Shown piece after piece: positions 34,768 to 43,688 of a stretch of 64,000 nt of DNA. The number at the start of each line of letters is the position of its first letter. The first letter of the stretch is position 1. The notes under the pieces are model-generated. The model saw nothing but the letters and a program-made list of their open reading frames with translations, had not been told where the DNA came from and ran no database searches. A program made the position numbers and the translations under genes. This DNA is from Bdellovibrionota bacterium. GTDB taxonomy: Bacteria; Bdellovibrionota; Bdellovibrionia; Bdellovibrionales; JAEYZS01. The DNA is taken from contig JAZKEU010000018.1 of assembly GCA_040386775.1 (NCBI GenBank), positions 1 to 64,000 of the forward strand, written 5' to 3'.

Positions 34768-35010
34768 CTATTCTTTTACTTTTAGTTTAGAATCATTTTC
34801 TTTGATGAAAGCTTGGATCTCATCAGCGATACCAAGAAGTTTAATCCATTGTTCTTTATAAAGAGTTACTGGAAATCTTCCCATACCATAAACTGATAGA
34901 GCACCTTTTTCGCTCACTTTCATAGAAAGTGTTCCGCGTGCAGCTGGTTTTTTAAGTGCTGCGTTCTCAGCCTTTAGTCTTTCAATTTCTGCTTTTAAAT
35001 CGTCTGCCAT
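34768..35010 (-). CDS. Conserved small protein, unknown function
   Basis: Unknown function. An 80-residue protein: a short N-terminal coiled coil (DDLKAEIERLKAENAALKK), then a beta-rich core KVSEKGALSVYGMGRFPVTL followed by YKEQW. The core looks conserved across unrelated bacteria from memory, but I cannot name a function. The ATG at 35010 has a CGAGGT ribosome site; a start 8 codons upstream lacks one. Confidence 0.65.
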   Translation of the reverse strand: MADDLKAEIERLKAENAALKKPAARGTLSMKVSEKGALSVYGMGRFPVTLYKEQWIKLLGIADEIQAFIKENDSKLKVKE

Positions 35011-35088
35011 ATGTACCTCGTTGTTATCTGACAAGGCTAGATGACTTCATAATAATGTTCAAGTCCATATTCATTCTCAATTCGAGTT

Positions 35089-35622
35089 TTAAACACTTGC
35101 TCCGTGACACTTTTTGAATTTTTTCCCATTACCACAAGGACAAGGGTCGTTTCTTCCTACCTTTGGGCCGTCTCTTACTACGGTTTCTTGTTTTGCATGA
35201 TGATGGTTATGGCCCTGACCTTCTTCGTGAGTGTGGGCGTGACCATCAACAAACATCCAAACCCCTTTGTCATTTTTTTTAAACTCCGAAACTTCATGAT
35301 GATCTAGAGTCTTTCCGCCTTCTTTAAAAGTAGCGGTGAATTCTACGGTGCCTTTAGTGTCTGTTGAAGTTCCTTTCTTAACGGACATGATCTTAAGACC
35401 TTTCCACTCCGCATTAGCAGCCCACTCTTTTGAGGCTTGCTCGTCAAAATCTTTTTTAGATTCTGGAGCTAAAGTCTTTTTGATGTAATTGATGTCGCTC
35501 ATAGTGTAAGCGGTGTACCTTGAGCGCATCAGTTGCTCGGCTGTTTCTGGAAGTTTTTCACCCTTAATATAGGGTCCACAACATTTTGAAAAATCATTAT
35601 TTGATCCACAAGCACAATTCAT
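35089..35622 (-). CDS. ychJ: YchJ-family SEC-C motif protein
   Basis: A YchJ/UPF0225-type protein with a zinc-binding SEC-C motif at each end: [14 protein letters not shown] near residues 3-16 and [18 protein letters not shown] at the C terminus. Between them is the NTF2-like middle domain ([20 protein letters not shown]). A His-rich insert, [15 protein letters not shown], precedes the C-terminal motif and could hold metal. The precise role is unknown. A TAAGGAG ribosome site supports the ATG. Confidence 0.9.
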   Translation of the reverse strand: MNCACGSNNDFSKCCGPYIKGEKLPETAEQLMRSRYTAYTMSDINYIKKTLAPESKKDFDEQASKEWAANAEWKGLKIMSVKKGTSTDTKGTVEFTATFKEGGKTLDHHEVSEFKKNDKGVWMFVDGHAHTHEEGQGHNHHHAKQETVVRDGPKVGRNDPCPCGNGKKFKKCHGASV

Positions 35623-35721
35623 AAAAACTCCTTAAAAAATTTTACCAAAAAAACTAAAATCAAAGTCACCACAAGGGTATAAGTTGAATAAATATCTATT
35701 AAGGATTATTTAATCAAGTTC

Positions 35722-36051
35722 ATGAAAAAGCCAACAGAGTTTTCGTTAAAAGTGATCAAAGCAATCAAAAGTATTCCAAAAGGTAAGGTTGCTACTTATG
35801 GTCAAATCGCCAGAATTGCAGGCAAAGAGCATGCTTCGAGGGGAGTCTCGTGGATTCTTCATTCCTGTTCCAAGAGCCACAGTCTTCCTTGGCAACGAGT
35901 ACTCAATTCCAAAGGACAGATCTCTTTTCCCATTATGACGAGAAATCACACGCGCCAAATGAATCTTTTGAAAAAGGAAGGCATTGAATTCTCTGAAAAC
36001 GGACAAATAGATATGACAAAATTTCAGTGGAGCAAGAGAGGCCGGGTTTAG
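35722..36051 (+). CDS. Alkyltransferase-like protein (Atl)
   Basis: A homologue of the DNA-binding domain of O6-alkylguanine-DNA alkyltransferase. The helix-turn-helix region (KGKVATYGQIARIAG) and the ASRGVSWILHSC stretch are typical. In place of the PCHRV active site it has PWQRV, with Trp for the catalytic Cys, as in Atl1/eAtl proteins. Such proteins flag O6-alkylguanine for nucleotide-excision repair instead of repairing it. The AlkA-like gene in this window acts on other alkyl lesions. Confidence 0.92.
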   Translation: MKKPTEFSLKVIKAIKSIPKGKVATYGQIARIAGKEHASRGVSWILHSCSKSHSLPWQRVLNSKGQISFPIMTRNHTRQMNLLKKEGIEFSENGQIDMTKFQWSKRGRV

Positions 36052-36091
36052 TGTTGTCATTTTTAACACTTTCAAGTACAAAATCTCTTCT

Positions 36092-37687
36092 ATGATCAGC
36101 ACCGCCAATGTCAGCTTAAGATTCGGAGCTAAAAAGCTCTTTGAAGACGTAAATGTTAAATTTACGCCAGGCAATTGCTATGGCTTAATTGGTGCAAATG
36201 GTGCTGGCAAAACAACCTTCTTAAAGATCTTATCGAAAGAAATCGAGCCCAACACCGGGGAAGTGATCATTGATCCCAATCTTCGCATCTCTGTTTTAAA
36301 GCAGGATCATTATGCTTTTGATGAGCATACCGTTCTTCAAACTGTATTGATGGGCAATGAAAAGCTCTACAGTATCATGCAGGAAAAAGACAAGATTTAT
36401 GCGAATCCTAACTTTTCGGAAGCAGATGGAATCAGAGCTTCAGAGCTTGAAATGGAATTCGGAGAATTGAATGGCTGGGAAGCAGAATCGGAAGCGAGCA
36501 CCATGCTTGCGGGACTCGGAATTGATGAATCTCAACATCAAAAATTAATGAGCGAACTTGTCGGAGGAGAAAAAGTTAAAGTTCTTCTTGCTCAAGCATT
36601 GTTCGGTCAGCCCGACATCCTACTTCTGGATGAGCCCACGAACCATTTGGATATTTATGCAATCAAGTGGCTAGAGGAGTTTTTACTAAAATTTGAAAAT
36701 ACAGTTATCGTAATCTCCCATGATAGATATTTTTTAAATCGCGTATGCACACACATGGCAGATATTGATTTTTCAAAAGTGACAACCTTCACAGGAAATT
36801 ATGACTTCTGGAGACAGGCAAGCGAACTCAATCAAAGATTATTATCTGCGCAAAACAAAAAGAGCACGGATAAAGCAGAAGAACTCAAAGCCTTCATTCA
36901 AAGATTCAGTGCGAATGCTTCAAAATCCAAACAGGCTTCGTCTCGTCAAAAACAATTAGAGAAGCTCACATTCAATGACATGCCTATATCTTCACGTAAA
37001 CAGCCTTACGTTGGTTTTGATCTTAAAAGAGAATTGGGCAATGATGTTCTAGCTGTAGAGGGGATTTCGAAAACTTTCGAGGGTTCGCCTTTACTTAAAA
37101 ACATAAGTTTTATGATGAAGAAGGGCGACAAGATCGCTCTTCTTGGCAAAAACGATTTAGCCAAGACTATACTTTTAGATATTCTTGCAGGTGAGGCGAA
37201 AGCAGATTCAGGAACTTTTGCTTGGGGAACAACAACTACAAGAAGTTATTTTCCGACAGAGAATTCAAAATATTTTTCGGGCGATGAAGACTCATTAGTG
37301 GATTGGCTGAGACAATATTCCGAAGACAAAGATGAATCATTCATACGTGGCTTCTTGGGAAAGATGCTATTCAGTGGAGCTGATGCTCTTAAGAAACCAA
37401 GAGTTTTGTCTGGTGGTGAGAAAGTGCGCTGTATGCTATCCAAGATGATGCTTTCTGGAGCTAATGTATTATTATTAGATGGTCCCACTGCGCATTTGGA
37501 TTTAGAAAGCATTACGGCGGTCAATGAGGGCATTTCTAGATACAAAGGCAGTGTTATATTTACCTCTCATGATCATGAATTTATCCAAACCGTGGCTAAT
37601 AGAATAATCGAAATTGATACAGGCATTATCTATGACAATCATATTACATATGAAGAATATGTAGACATGAAAAAAGCTAAATCATAA
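36092..37687 (+). CDS. ABC-F ATPase (YbiT-like) with one degenerate composite ATP site
   Basis: A cytoplasmic ABC-F protein with two nucleotide-binding domains joined by the usual linker (about 240-315). Such factors act on the ribosome. NBD1 has an intact Walker A (GANGAGKTT, 34-42), Walker B DEP (Glu181) and H-loop His210, but its signature is LVGGE (156-160). NBD2 has a normal LSGGE (439-443) and H-loop His493, but Walker A is GKNDLAKT (352-359) and Walker B is DGP, with Gly464 for the catalytic Glu. NBD2 Walker motifs pair with the NBD1 signature, so all changes lie in one composite site. It is the last gene before a 160-base gap. Confidence 0.9.
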   Translation: MISTANVSLRFGAKKLFEDVNVKFTPGNCYGLIGANGAGKTTFLKILSKEIEPNTGEVIIDPNLRISVLKQDHYAFDEHTVLQTVLMGNEKLYSIMQEKDKIYANPNFSEADGIRASELEMEFGELNGWEAESEASTMLAGLGIDESQHQKLMSELVGGEKVKVLLAQALFGQPDILLLDEPTNHLDIYAIKWLEEFLLKFENTVIVISHDRYFLNRVCTHMADIDFSKVTTFTGNYDFWRQASELNQRLLSAQNKKSTDKAEELKAFIQRFSANASKSKQASSRQKQLEKLTFNDMPISSRKQPYVGFDLKRELGNDVLAVEGISKTFEGSPLLKNISFMMKKGDKIALLGKNDLAKTILLDILAGEAKADSGTFAWGTTTTRSYFPTENSKYFSGDEDSLVDWLRQYSEDKDESFIRGFLGKMLFSGADALKKPRVLSGGEKVRCMLSKMMLSGANVLLLDGPTAHLDLESITAVNEGISRYKGSVIFTSHDHEFIQTVANRIIEIDTGIIYDNHITYEEYVDMKKAKS

Positions 37688-37847
37688 AATTGCATTAGTA
37701 TTCGAAGGTTCGAACCTACCGCAAAAGGGGCTTTTTTCCACCCCAATTCTCAAGACAATTGATTCAAAAAAACACAGTCTTAAAATTAAACAAAATAATT
37801 ATTAACAATTATTATTTACGTCCGATGAAATAATATCGAGGTAAATT

Positions 37848-38552
37848 ATGGCACGCATATTGATTGTAGACGATTCTAAAGAAATTTTGGATTTGGCAAA
37901 AATGTTTTTATCAGATTCCGGGCACGAGGTGCTGACAGCAGCCAATGCAATGGATGCCATGGAGCTTTTGAATACTTATAGAATTGATCTTGGAATTTTT
38001 GATATAGAAATGCCCTATACCAATGGATTTCAGCTTTCAGAAACATTAAAGAACAGCATGAGATATAAATTCTTTCCAATTGTGTTTATGACCGGGAGAA
38101 AAGAAAAAAAAGATGTGGAGCGCGCTATGAAGGTTAAGGCTGAAGGCTATATTTTAAAACCTATTGAAAAAGATAAACTCAATGAAGCTATAGATTTTGT
38201 TATTAACAAAATTTCCCCATCGAAATATCCAAATGTCGAAATTTCCAAGACGGTTTTATCAGAAAATGCCCAGGTGATTAAAAAAGAGCCAATAAAAATA
38301 AAATCCATTTCAGATGTTGGGCTTCTTGCTGAAAGCACCAATCGTTTCAAGATTGACGAGGTGCTAGAACTCAATTCAAGTCTTTTTCATGAGGTTGGAA
38401 TCCCGCCGGTTGCATTTCGCGTAGCTAATATTAGAGAAATGGTAACGGGCATCTGGGAAGTTAAACTCGTTTTTATCGGCTTAAACTATGAATCAGTTCA
38501 GAAACTACGATCTTGGATTTTATCTCAAGACATAAAGAATATCGCCTCTTAA
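37848..38552 (+). CDS. Response regulator: receiver plus PilZ-like domain
   Basis: The receiver domain (1-125) has Asp8-Asp9, phospho-acceptor Asp52 (IFDIEMPYTNGF), the Thr in FMTGRK and the Lys in ILKPIEK. The C-terminal part (about 150-234) resembles a PilZ domain: IKSISDVGLLAES and FRVANIREMVTGIWEVKLVF. The Arg motif of PilZ c-di-GMP binders is not evident, so binding may be lost. The HPt gene follows 12 bases downstream, giving a phosphorelay module without its kinase. Confidence 0.8.
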   Translation: MARILIVDDSKEILDLAKMFLSDSGHEVLTAANAMDAMELLNTYRIDLGIFDIEMPYTNGFQLSETLKNSMRYKFFPIVFMTGRKEKKDVERAMKVKAEGYILKPIEKDKLNEAIDFVINKISPSKYPNVEISKTVLSENAQVIKKEPIKIKSISDVGLLAESTNRFKIDEVLELNSSLFHEVGIPPVAFRVANIREMVTGIWEVKLVFIGLNYESVQKLRSWILSQDIKNIAS

Positions 38553-38564
38553 GGAAACAAAAAT

Positions 38565-38879
38565 ATGTCAGCTGCAAAAAAATTATCTCCCGTAATAATC
38601 GTGGATAAGGCTTTAGAAGAGATTATGGTTAACTTTGTTCAGAACCGAATCAATGATCTCACGGCTATAGAGACGGCAGTCTTCAAAGGAGATTGGGAGG
38701 AAGCCAGGCGCTATGCACACATTGTTGCAGGTGTATCTGGTGGTTATGGCTTTACTGAGCTCGGTGAGCAGGCAAGACTTATTGAGAAATATATTGAATC
38801 AAAAGACAGAGATAAAATTATAGCCTCTATCTTTTATCTTAAAGACTATTTAAAAATTGTAACTGTGATCTATAATTAA
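38565..38879 (+). CDS. Histidine phosphotransfer (HPt) protein
   Basis: A 104-residue helical HPt-domain protein. The phospho-accepting His is His52 in YAHIVAGVSGGYGFTELGE, which follows the usual AHxLKGxSxxxGxxxL pattern with Val for Leu and Ala for Lys. It would pass phosphate between a hybrid kinase and a receiver such as its upstream neighbour. An AAGGAAA site supports the ATG. A hairpin terminator follows. Confidence 0.85.
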   Translation: MSAAKKLSPVIIVDKALEEIMVNFVQNRINDLTAIETAVFKGDWEEARRYAHIVAGVSGGYGFTELGEQARLIEKYIESKDRDKIIASIFYLKDYLKIVTVIYN

Positions 38880-38881
38880 CT

Positions 38882-38904
38882 ACAACAGCTCAAAGAGCCG
38901 TTGT
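38882..38904 (+). terminator. Hairpin after the HPt gene
   Basis: A 10-bp stem acaacagctc / gagccgttgt with one mismatch and an aaa loop, 3 bases past the HPt stop. The T-tract is weak. The 250 bases that follow are AT-rich with no gene. Confidence 0.6.
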
Positions 38905-39154
38905 TTCAAGATCTAAAAGCAAGACGTTCTTCTAGCGGTATATTAATACCATTAATTTATATAAATTCCTGTGATCCATATAAGACTCGGGTAAATAATC
39001 CCGATATAGGGATCCAATTCATAAAATTGCTCAGATGTTGTGCATGGGTATACTGTATTCTTTTATCTAAGTAATAAATTTTGTTTACATACATTAAATA
39101 ATTATTAATAAATAAATATTGTTAAATAATAAACATGCAAGAAAGAAAAATGAA

Positions 39155-39412
39155 ATGGAATTCAACACGCTAGCCTCTAATATAGGCAAAAACATAAAGT
39201 ATTATAGAAAACAATTGGGTCTCTCACAGAGTCAGGCTTGTAAGAAAGTCTCTTGTGATAAGAGATTTTATCAGAGGATTGAAGCTGGAAAGGCAGGGCT
39301 CACGCTTCGCACGCTGCTTAAAATTTCTTTAGCTCTTGGCATGCCGATCTGCGAACTCTTTAAGATGGATATCATTGAGAGTGAAAATCAGAGTGAGAAA
39401 AATGATTCTTAA
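39155..39412 (+). CDS. Xre-family HTH regulator
   Basis: A small DNA-binding protein with one Cro/CI-type HTH domain filling most of it: NIGKNIKYYRKQLGLSQSQA, then RFYQRIEAGKAGLTLRTLLKI and LALGMPICELF. I start at the ATG at 39155; a TTG at 39119 would add a basic 12-residue extension. Neither has a strong ribosome site. Its stop overlaps the stop of the convergent nuclease gene. Target unknown. Confidence 0.8.
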   Translation: MEFNTLASNIGKNIKYYRKQLGLSQSQACKKVSCDKRFYQRIEAGKAGLTLRTLLKISLALGMPICELFKMDIIESENQSEKNDS

Positions 39413-40107
39413 TGTTTGTTCTTATTTTGTTTCCAACAATAAGTTTTAAATTCGCAGAGATAAGGGCGTTTGCAGCGCTCACCGGTTCTTTCGATGGGCT
39501 CGGAAGTTGTATTGAGCTTGGCTTGGTAGGTTTTGATATTCTCGGCAATTTGATTGCTATGACTAACGATATCGCTGTCCAGAGCATACATTACGAATTT
39601 TCCAGTGCTGTCTAACTTTCCTTTGGGAGAAAAACCTCTGGTCGGAATCATGATGTAAGATTTTTGAATTTGGATTCCCGATCCGTCAAGCACCCACTTT
39701 TGAATTGCAACATCATCATAATGAGGATTGGGCTTGACGTTACTGGAGGATTTAACTTCGATAAGATTCCAGGTGCCATCATTATTATTTTCTAAGATAT
39801 CAACTCGTACTAAAACATCATTATGTAAAAATGCTCCTTCAAAAATTGCTGGTGGATTTTTGCCCAAAGCCTTTTTAGTTTCGGCTAATGCAAGAGCACC
39901 CTCTTCTCTTGGCACATCAATTAGTACTCCATTGGGAAAGCTTTCCGTTGCGCGTTTCCCAACGCCGTGTCCGTAGTCAAAGAGTCTTTTTCTGTAGCTG
40001 TCGATGGGGTCTTGTGCTTCGGGCTTATGGAAGTGCAGCCAGAGGGCTTTTGCACAATTTTTGCCCTTACAGTATAGAGTTTTTGATAAACGATAGGTTT
40101 GTGACAT
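39409..40107 (-). CDS. PD-(D/E)xK nuclease, Cas4/DUF2779-N-terminal-like, stand-alone
   Basis: A nuclease-fold protein similar to the N-terminal region of DUF2779 proteins and to Cas4/RecB nucleases. It opens LSKTLYCKGKNCAKALWLHF and continues FDYGHGVGKRA. The catalytic set is the Asp in VLVRVDILEN and the Glu-Lys in NLIEVKSSS. A cysteine set (C13 and the C-terminal CKRPYLCEFKTYC) could hold an iron-sulfur cluster as in Cas4. DUF2779 proteins are usually about twice as long; the C-terminal half is absent here. No CRISPR array is near. Confidence 0.75.
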   Translation of the reverse strand: MSQTYRLSKTLYCKGKNCAKALWLHFHKPEAQDPIDSYRKRLFDYGHGVGKRATESFPNGVLIDVPREEGALALAETKKALGKNPPAIFEGAFLHNDVLVRVDILENNNDGTWNLIEVKSSSNVKPNPHYDDVAIQKWVLDGSGIQIQKSYIMIPTRGFSPKGKLDSTGKFVMYALDSDIVSHSNQIAENIKTYQAKLNTTSEPIERTGERCKRPYLCEFKTYCWKQNKNKH

Positions 40108-40147
40108 ATAGTTGTGTTACTATAATCGGACTATAAAAGGCATATCA

Positions 40148-40756
40148 ATGAATACCATTCGAATCATAATTTTTATAAACATCCTGGTGTTCCTCGCTTG
40201 GAATATCCCGCTTCCAGTCATAGATTCTGACTTTATGCCTCTTAACTTTCTAATCAGTTGGGATGCGCTGTCAGAAGGACGATATTGGACACTCGTTACA
40301 TCAGCGTTTTCGCACAATATGTTTTTGCATATTTTCCTTAATATGTACGTACTTTATAGCTTTGGTAATGTGATTTTAATGACCATTGGTCTTAAGAGAT
40401 TCTTGTGGTTTTATTTTGTTGCTGGAATTTTTAGTTCTTTTGCTCACGCTGCTGTTTCGGCGTTTATCTTGGGACAACCCGAGCTTCCGGCACTTGGCGC
40501 TTCCGGTGCAATTGCGGGAATTATACTTTTATTCTCCTTACTGTATCCAAAAGAGAAAATTTTAATCATGGGGATTATCCCGCTTCCAGCGATCTGGGGA
40601 GCTGTAGCATTCATTGGTCTTGATATCTGGGGCCTGGTTGCGCAAGCGGGCGGCCACGGCCTTCCTATCGGTCACGGAGCCCATCTCGGCGGGGCCCTCA
40701 TCGGAATTTTATACTATCTGTATTTAAGAAAATTTTTAAGGAGCAGAATAGTATAA
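40148..40756 (+). CDS. Rhomboid intramembrane serine protease
   Basis: A six-helix inner-membrane protease that cuts substrate helices in the membrane. The catalytic Ser119 is in GASGAIAG and the His179 in GAHLGGALIG. The HNMFLHIFLNMYVLYSFG helix, with conserved His and Asn, and the L1 loop (EGRYWTLVTSAF) are typical. I start at the ATG at 40148, with AAAGG upstream, so the protein is 202 residues. It diverges from the nuclease gene. Confidence 0.93.
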   Translation: MNTIRIIIFINILVFLAWNIPLPVIDSDFMPLNFLISWDALSEGRYWTLVTSAFSHNMFLHIFLNMYVLYSFGNVILMTIGLKRFLWFYFVAGIFSSFAHAAVSAFILGQPELPALGASGAIAGIILLFSLLYPKEKILIMGIIPLPAIWGAVAFIGLDIWGLVAQAGGHGLPIGHGAHLGGALIGILYYLYLRKFLRSRIV

Positions 40757-40808
40757 CAAGTCAGCGTCCATTTGAAAATATCTTGATCATAAAAATGTGG
40801 TTTTAGAA

Positions 40809-41807
40809 TCAATGTTCATCCATTTTATTTAAAGTATCATTAAATTCTGAAATAATCATATGAACACTTAGATCCTGGTTTGGAAATTGTTTTAGAATAC
40901 TTTGTAATCTCCATCTAAACACCATATTAACATCTTTGCCCCAATTCCATGTTTCAGGCATTGGACGCACAGGTATTTTTTGTTCTTGGAAATAGAAGGG
41001 TTGTTTTAAATCTCCTAAAAAATCAGACGTATATATTCCTGATGAAAATTTTTCTTGTTTATTTAAAAGAATATGTGAGAAATCAACAGTTAAGCTATCA
41101 AACAGTGCAACCTGATTATCAATGATCTTGGCAACACGCTTTTTAAATACTGTTGAACGGGATAGTATCGGATCATTTAAAAGCATTAGTAAGAAGCTAA
41201 ATCTCATCTGCATTTTAATGAGAATGTTTTTAGGTAAAAATAGAGCACCAAATAAATGAACCGATGTATCATGAATAAATATTTTTGAATCTAATCCAAT
41301 TGGAAATAATCCGTCGACAATGTATTTAGCATAAATGATATCTGGTATGATCTTACCTGGAACTAAAACAACACGTAATCCTGAGATTCTATTTTGGTTT
41401 GGAAATGAATCAATCAAATTGTTGAGGGTGCTTTCATCGGGAATAAGGTATGTATCGCGATCTAATAATTTAAATCCAAGTACTGAGGCATAGTCAGGAT
41501 ATTTTCTTATTAGATCTCTTATGCTTCCTCTATAAAAACCGGATGCTTTAGAGTTTAAATCCACCGTCACAGCTATTTTATTAGGATATCTACGAATAGA
41601 TCCCAGTTGATACGGTTTTTCATTAATCCTTTCAAACCATATATTTTCTGTAACAAATTCAGAATTTGATCCATTTGATCCAAACAACTTAACACATAAA
41701 CCTACAGACAAATTTGGTTCAGCAGATGTTGTATTCGTTGACACTACTGTCATAACAACAAGAATTAAAACCATCTGTAGCAATGATCGTTGATAAAAAA
41801 GTTTCAT
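40809..41807 (-). CDS. Secreted protein of unknown function with C-x-x-L-F motif
   Basis: Unknown function. A 332-residue protein with a signal peptide ending near TTSAEP. The mature start carries C38-V-K-L-F, the pattern seen in other secreted proteins of this window. A DLNSKASGFYRGSIRDLI region, HDTSVHLFGALFLP and the C-terminal WNWGKDVNMVFRWRLQ are distinctive but match no family I know. It is transcribed alone. Confidence 0.7.
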   Translation of the reverse strand: MKLFYQRSLLQMVLILVVMTVVSTNTTSAEPNLSVGLCVKLFGSNGSNSEFVTENIWFERINEKPYQLGSIRRYPNKIAVTVDLNSKASGFYRGSIRDLIRKYPDYASVLGFKLLDRDTYLIPDESTLNNLIDSFPNQNRISGLRVVLVPGKIIPDIIYAKYIVDGLFPIGLDSKIFIHDTSVHLFGALFLPKNILIKMQMRFSFLLMLLNDPILSRSTVFKKRVAKIIDNQVALFDSLTVDFSHILLNKQEKFSSGIYTSDFLGDLKQPFYFQEQKIPVRPMPETWNWGKDVNMVFRWRLQSILKQFPNQDLSVHMIISEFNDTLNKMDEH

Positions 41808-41903
41808 ATATTGTTATAAATGAAATTAATATGCCAAAATTCAATGCAGCTTTATTGCAACAGTTTTTACTATATCGATTTCTAATGATTACTAGCTTAA
41901 AAC

Positions 41904-42899
41904 TTACAGACTACTTGGTTGCATCCTAAATATACGATCTGTAACAAGCTTATGATGTTGGAAGCACAGAAGTCTCAAATTCTGAACTGTGGTTTCGCCA
42001 TTAAATGCCACCGGTCTTATGTGATCGTACTGTATTAAATGTTTGGAATTGCATCTTCGCTTAGTTTCCCGATAAGTGAAAGTGCAACATCCTTTATCTC
42101 TCATATATACTTCTTGCTTGATAGTTCCTGGAATATAGCGGTTGGTAGGTTTACACATTTTTCGATTCGTAGAATTTGAGATTTCTTTTGATAAAGTTCC
42201 AACAACATTTTTATTTATCTCTGGTCTTTCTTTTGCTTCTTCTTTTAATTCCACTTGTTGCGAGGTAGAAGCTCTGCGTTGTGATGGGTCTTTCTTTTTT
42301 ATGACCATATCACACATAAGCTCTAAGAGTTTGTTCAAGTCTCCCTCAGGATTTTGATGAGAGAGTAAGTTTTTAACTTGGTCTATTTTATCTTTAAGAT
42401 CCTTTTTTATAGTGAGTTTAAGCTCCGTATATTCTTCGCTGATTATTCTCTCCTTTGATCTTGCAATTATAGGTTCAGGAGAGAACTTGATCAGTTCGAG
42501 CTCACATTCTCTTGTGGATTTATTCTCTATCTTTTGAACGAGTTCTTTCTTTTCTAAAAGATTTAAGGGTTTTTCATCTTTATAAGCCTGTCTAATAAAG
42601 CTTTGAATTTTTGCCGCATTAGAAAGACTCAAAGAACCTTCTTTGATTTTAGCTTCAACTTCAGGAAGGTCACGAATTAATCTCATGGCAGATATTCTTC
42701 TTTGGGCTTGGGACTCAGAGTACTTTAGTTCTCTTAAACAATATTCAAAAAGACTTGAAAACCCCATTTCCAAATGAAGTTTTCTGATTTCGATCTCCCT
42801 TAAATGATGAAGGATCTCTGTAGTTGTTTTTCTTTCTTCCGTAGAAAGTCTTTTAGCGTTTTCTAGTAGGCCTTGATTTGAAAAATGTTTTAAGTTCAT
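41904..42899 (-). CDS. HNH endonuclease-domain protein
   Basis: A 331-residue protein with a C-terminal HNH nuclease domain: zinc cysteines in CCTFTYRETKRRC, then YDHIRPVAFNG and LRLLCFQHHKLVTD, which give the Asp-His and final His. The N-terminal 150 residues are helical and resemble the DUF222-type part of actinobacterial and myxobacterial HNH proteins (GFSSLFEYCLRELKYSESQA). Such proteins are often multicopy and their biological role is unclear. A strong AAAGGAG site precedes the ATG. Confidence 0.85.
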   Translation of the reverse strand: MNLKHFSNQGLLENAKRLSTEERKTTTEILHHLREIEIRKLHLEMGFSSLFEYCLRELKYSESQAQRRISAMRLIRDLPEVEAKIKEGSLSLSNAAKIQSFIRQAYKDEKPLNLLEKKELVQKIENKSTRECELELIKFSPEPIIARSKERIISEEYTELKLTIKKDLKDKIDQVKNLLSHQNPEGDLNKLLELMCDMVIKKKDPSQRRASTSQQVELKEEAKERPEINKNVVGTLSKEISNSTNRKMCKPTNRYIPGTIKQEVYMRDKGCCTFTYRETKRRCNSKHLIQYDHIRPVAFNGETTVQNLRLLCFQHHKLVTDRIFRMQPSSL

Positions 42900-43265
42900 G
42901 GGGATCTCCTTTGAGTAAGAGAGAACATAACATGGATTTTAAAACTTAAAGATTTGAGAGATTTAAAAATTGAAATACATATTGATAAAATAATATTAGA
43001 CGCACATAAAGGCTTTCTATTAACCACAGCGAAGATAAAATTAAAAACAAAAGGAAATATAAAAATAACTAAATGTAGTTCATTTAATCCATCAAAAAGC
43101 TCGTCAACTTTATTTTGAAATATTAAAAAAATATTTTTTAAATAACGCAATTGAGACACGTAAAGGTGCAGGGCACTTTTTGCTCCCTTTTGGTTTCAAA
43201 ATAAAAAGCCGACTCCTTTCAAGTCGGCTTTTTATTTTCTAACAGCAAAGTCCAAGAGAATATTA
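42900..43265. other. Intergenic region with no gene supported
   Basis: AT-rich sequence upstream of the HNH gene. It holds that gene's leader and the terminator at 43203-43233. An open frame on the minus strand (42896-43159) has no ribosome site, has a hydrophobic biased composition and is not called. Confidence 0.6.
43203..43233. terminator. Bidirectional intrinsic terminator
   Basis: A perfect 12-bp stem aaaaagccgact / agtcggcttttt with loop cctttca. T-runs occur on both strands. It probably ends the minus-strand gene at 43266-43523. Confidence 0.88.
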
Positions 43266-43523
43266 TTATCGTCTTGCTGTTACTTGGTCGAAACTGATCG
43301 AGTTGATCTCGGTAGCACGCTGATCAATAGCTCTTACGCGATTCACAAATCTATCACCCAAGATTTTTTTAGGGCTGATATTGAGTGGATGAATTGGAAT
43401 CGATTGCATTATTTGTTCCAGATGATATTCGGGCTCAACGGGAACAAGTATTTGCTCGCGATCCAAGTGTAGAGCTGGAGGAGATGCTACCATAGCGACG
43501 ATGATTGCGCTTGTCGTTGTCAT
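43266..43523 (-). CDS. Hypothetical small protein
   Basis: Unknown function. An 85-residue protein starting at the ATG at 43523, directly preceded by AAAGGAGGAA, an excellent ribosome site. It begins with a moderately hydrophobic Thr/Ala stretch, then a polar region with conserved-looking QILVPVEPEYHLEQIMQSIP. No domain recognised. The strong terminator after it supports a real gene. Confidence 0.65.
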   Translation of the reverse strand: MTTTSAIIVAMVASPPALHLDREQILVPVEPEYHLEQIMQSIPIHPLNISPKKILGDRFVNRVRAIDQRATEINSISFDQVTARR

Positions 43524-43688
43524 GGGTTCCTCCTTTGTTGGTCGTTTCACCTTTGATTCTATCAACGATAAAGCAAATAGAATTTTTCGATAACGCCACA
43601 ACTCTCAAAAGCTTTGTATGAGAGCAAAGTGTCTCTTAATAAGATAATGTTAAGATATCGATATAATAACGTGCTGGATTGATATGGG

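Noticed and set aside
37697-37740. A ggttcgaacc stretch like the T-arm of a tRNA, followed by a T-run
   Set aside because: The flanking bases do not pair as a T-stem and no acceptor or anticodon arms fit; it is a short palindrome upstream of a T-rich tail, at most a weak terminator.
42896-43159. Minus-strand open frame of 87 codons overlapping the HNH start
   Set aside because: GTG start without a ribosome site, biased hydrophobic composition, and the HNH gene has its own strong ribosome site in this stretch.
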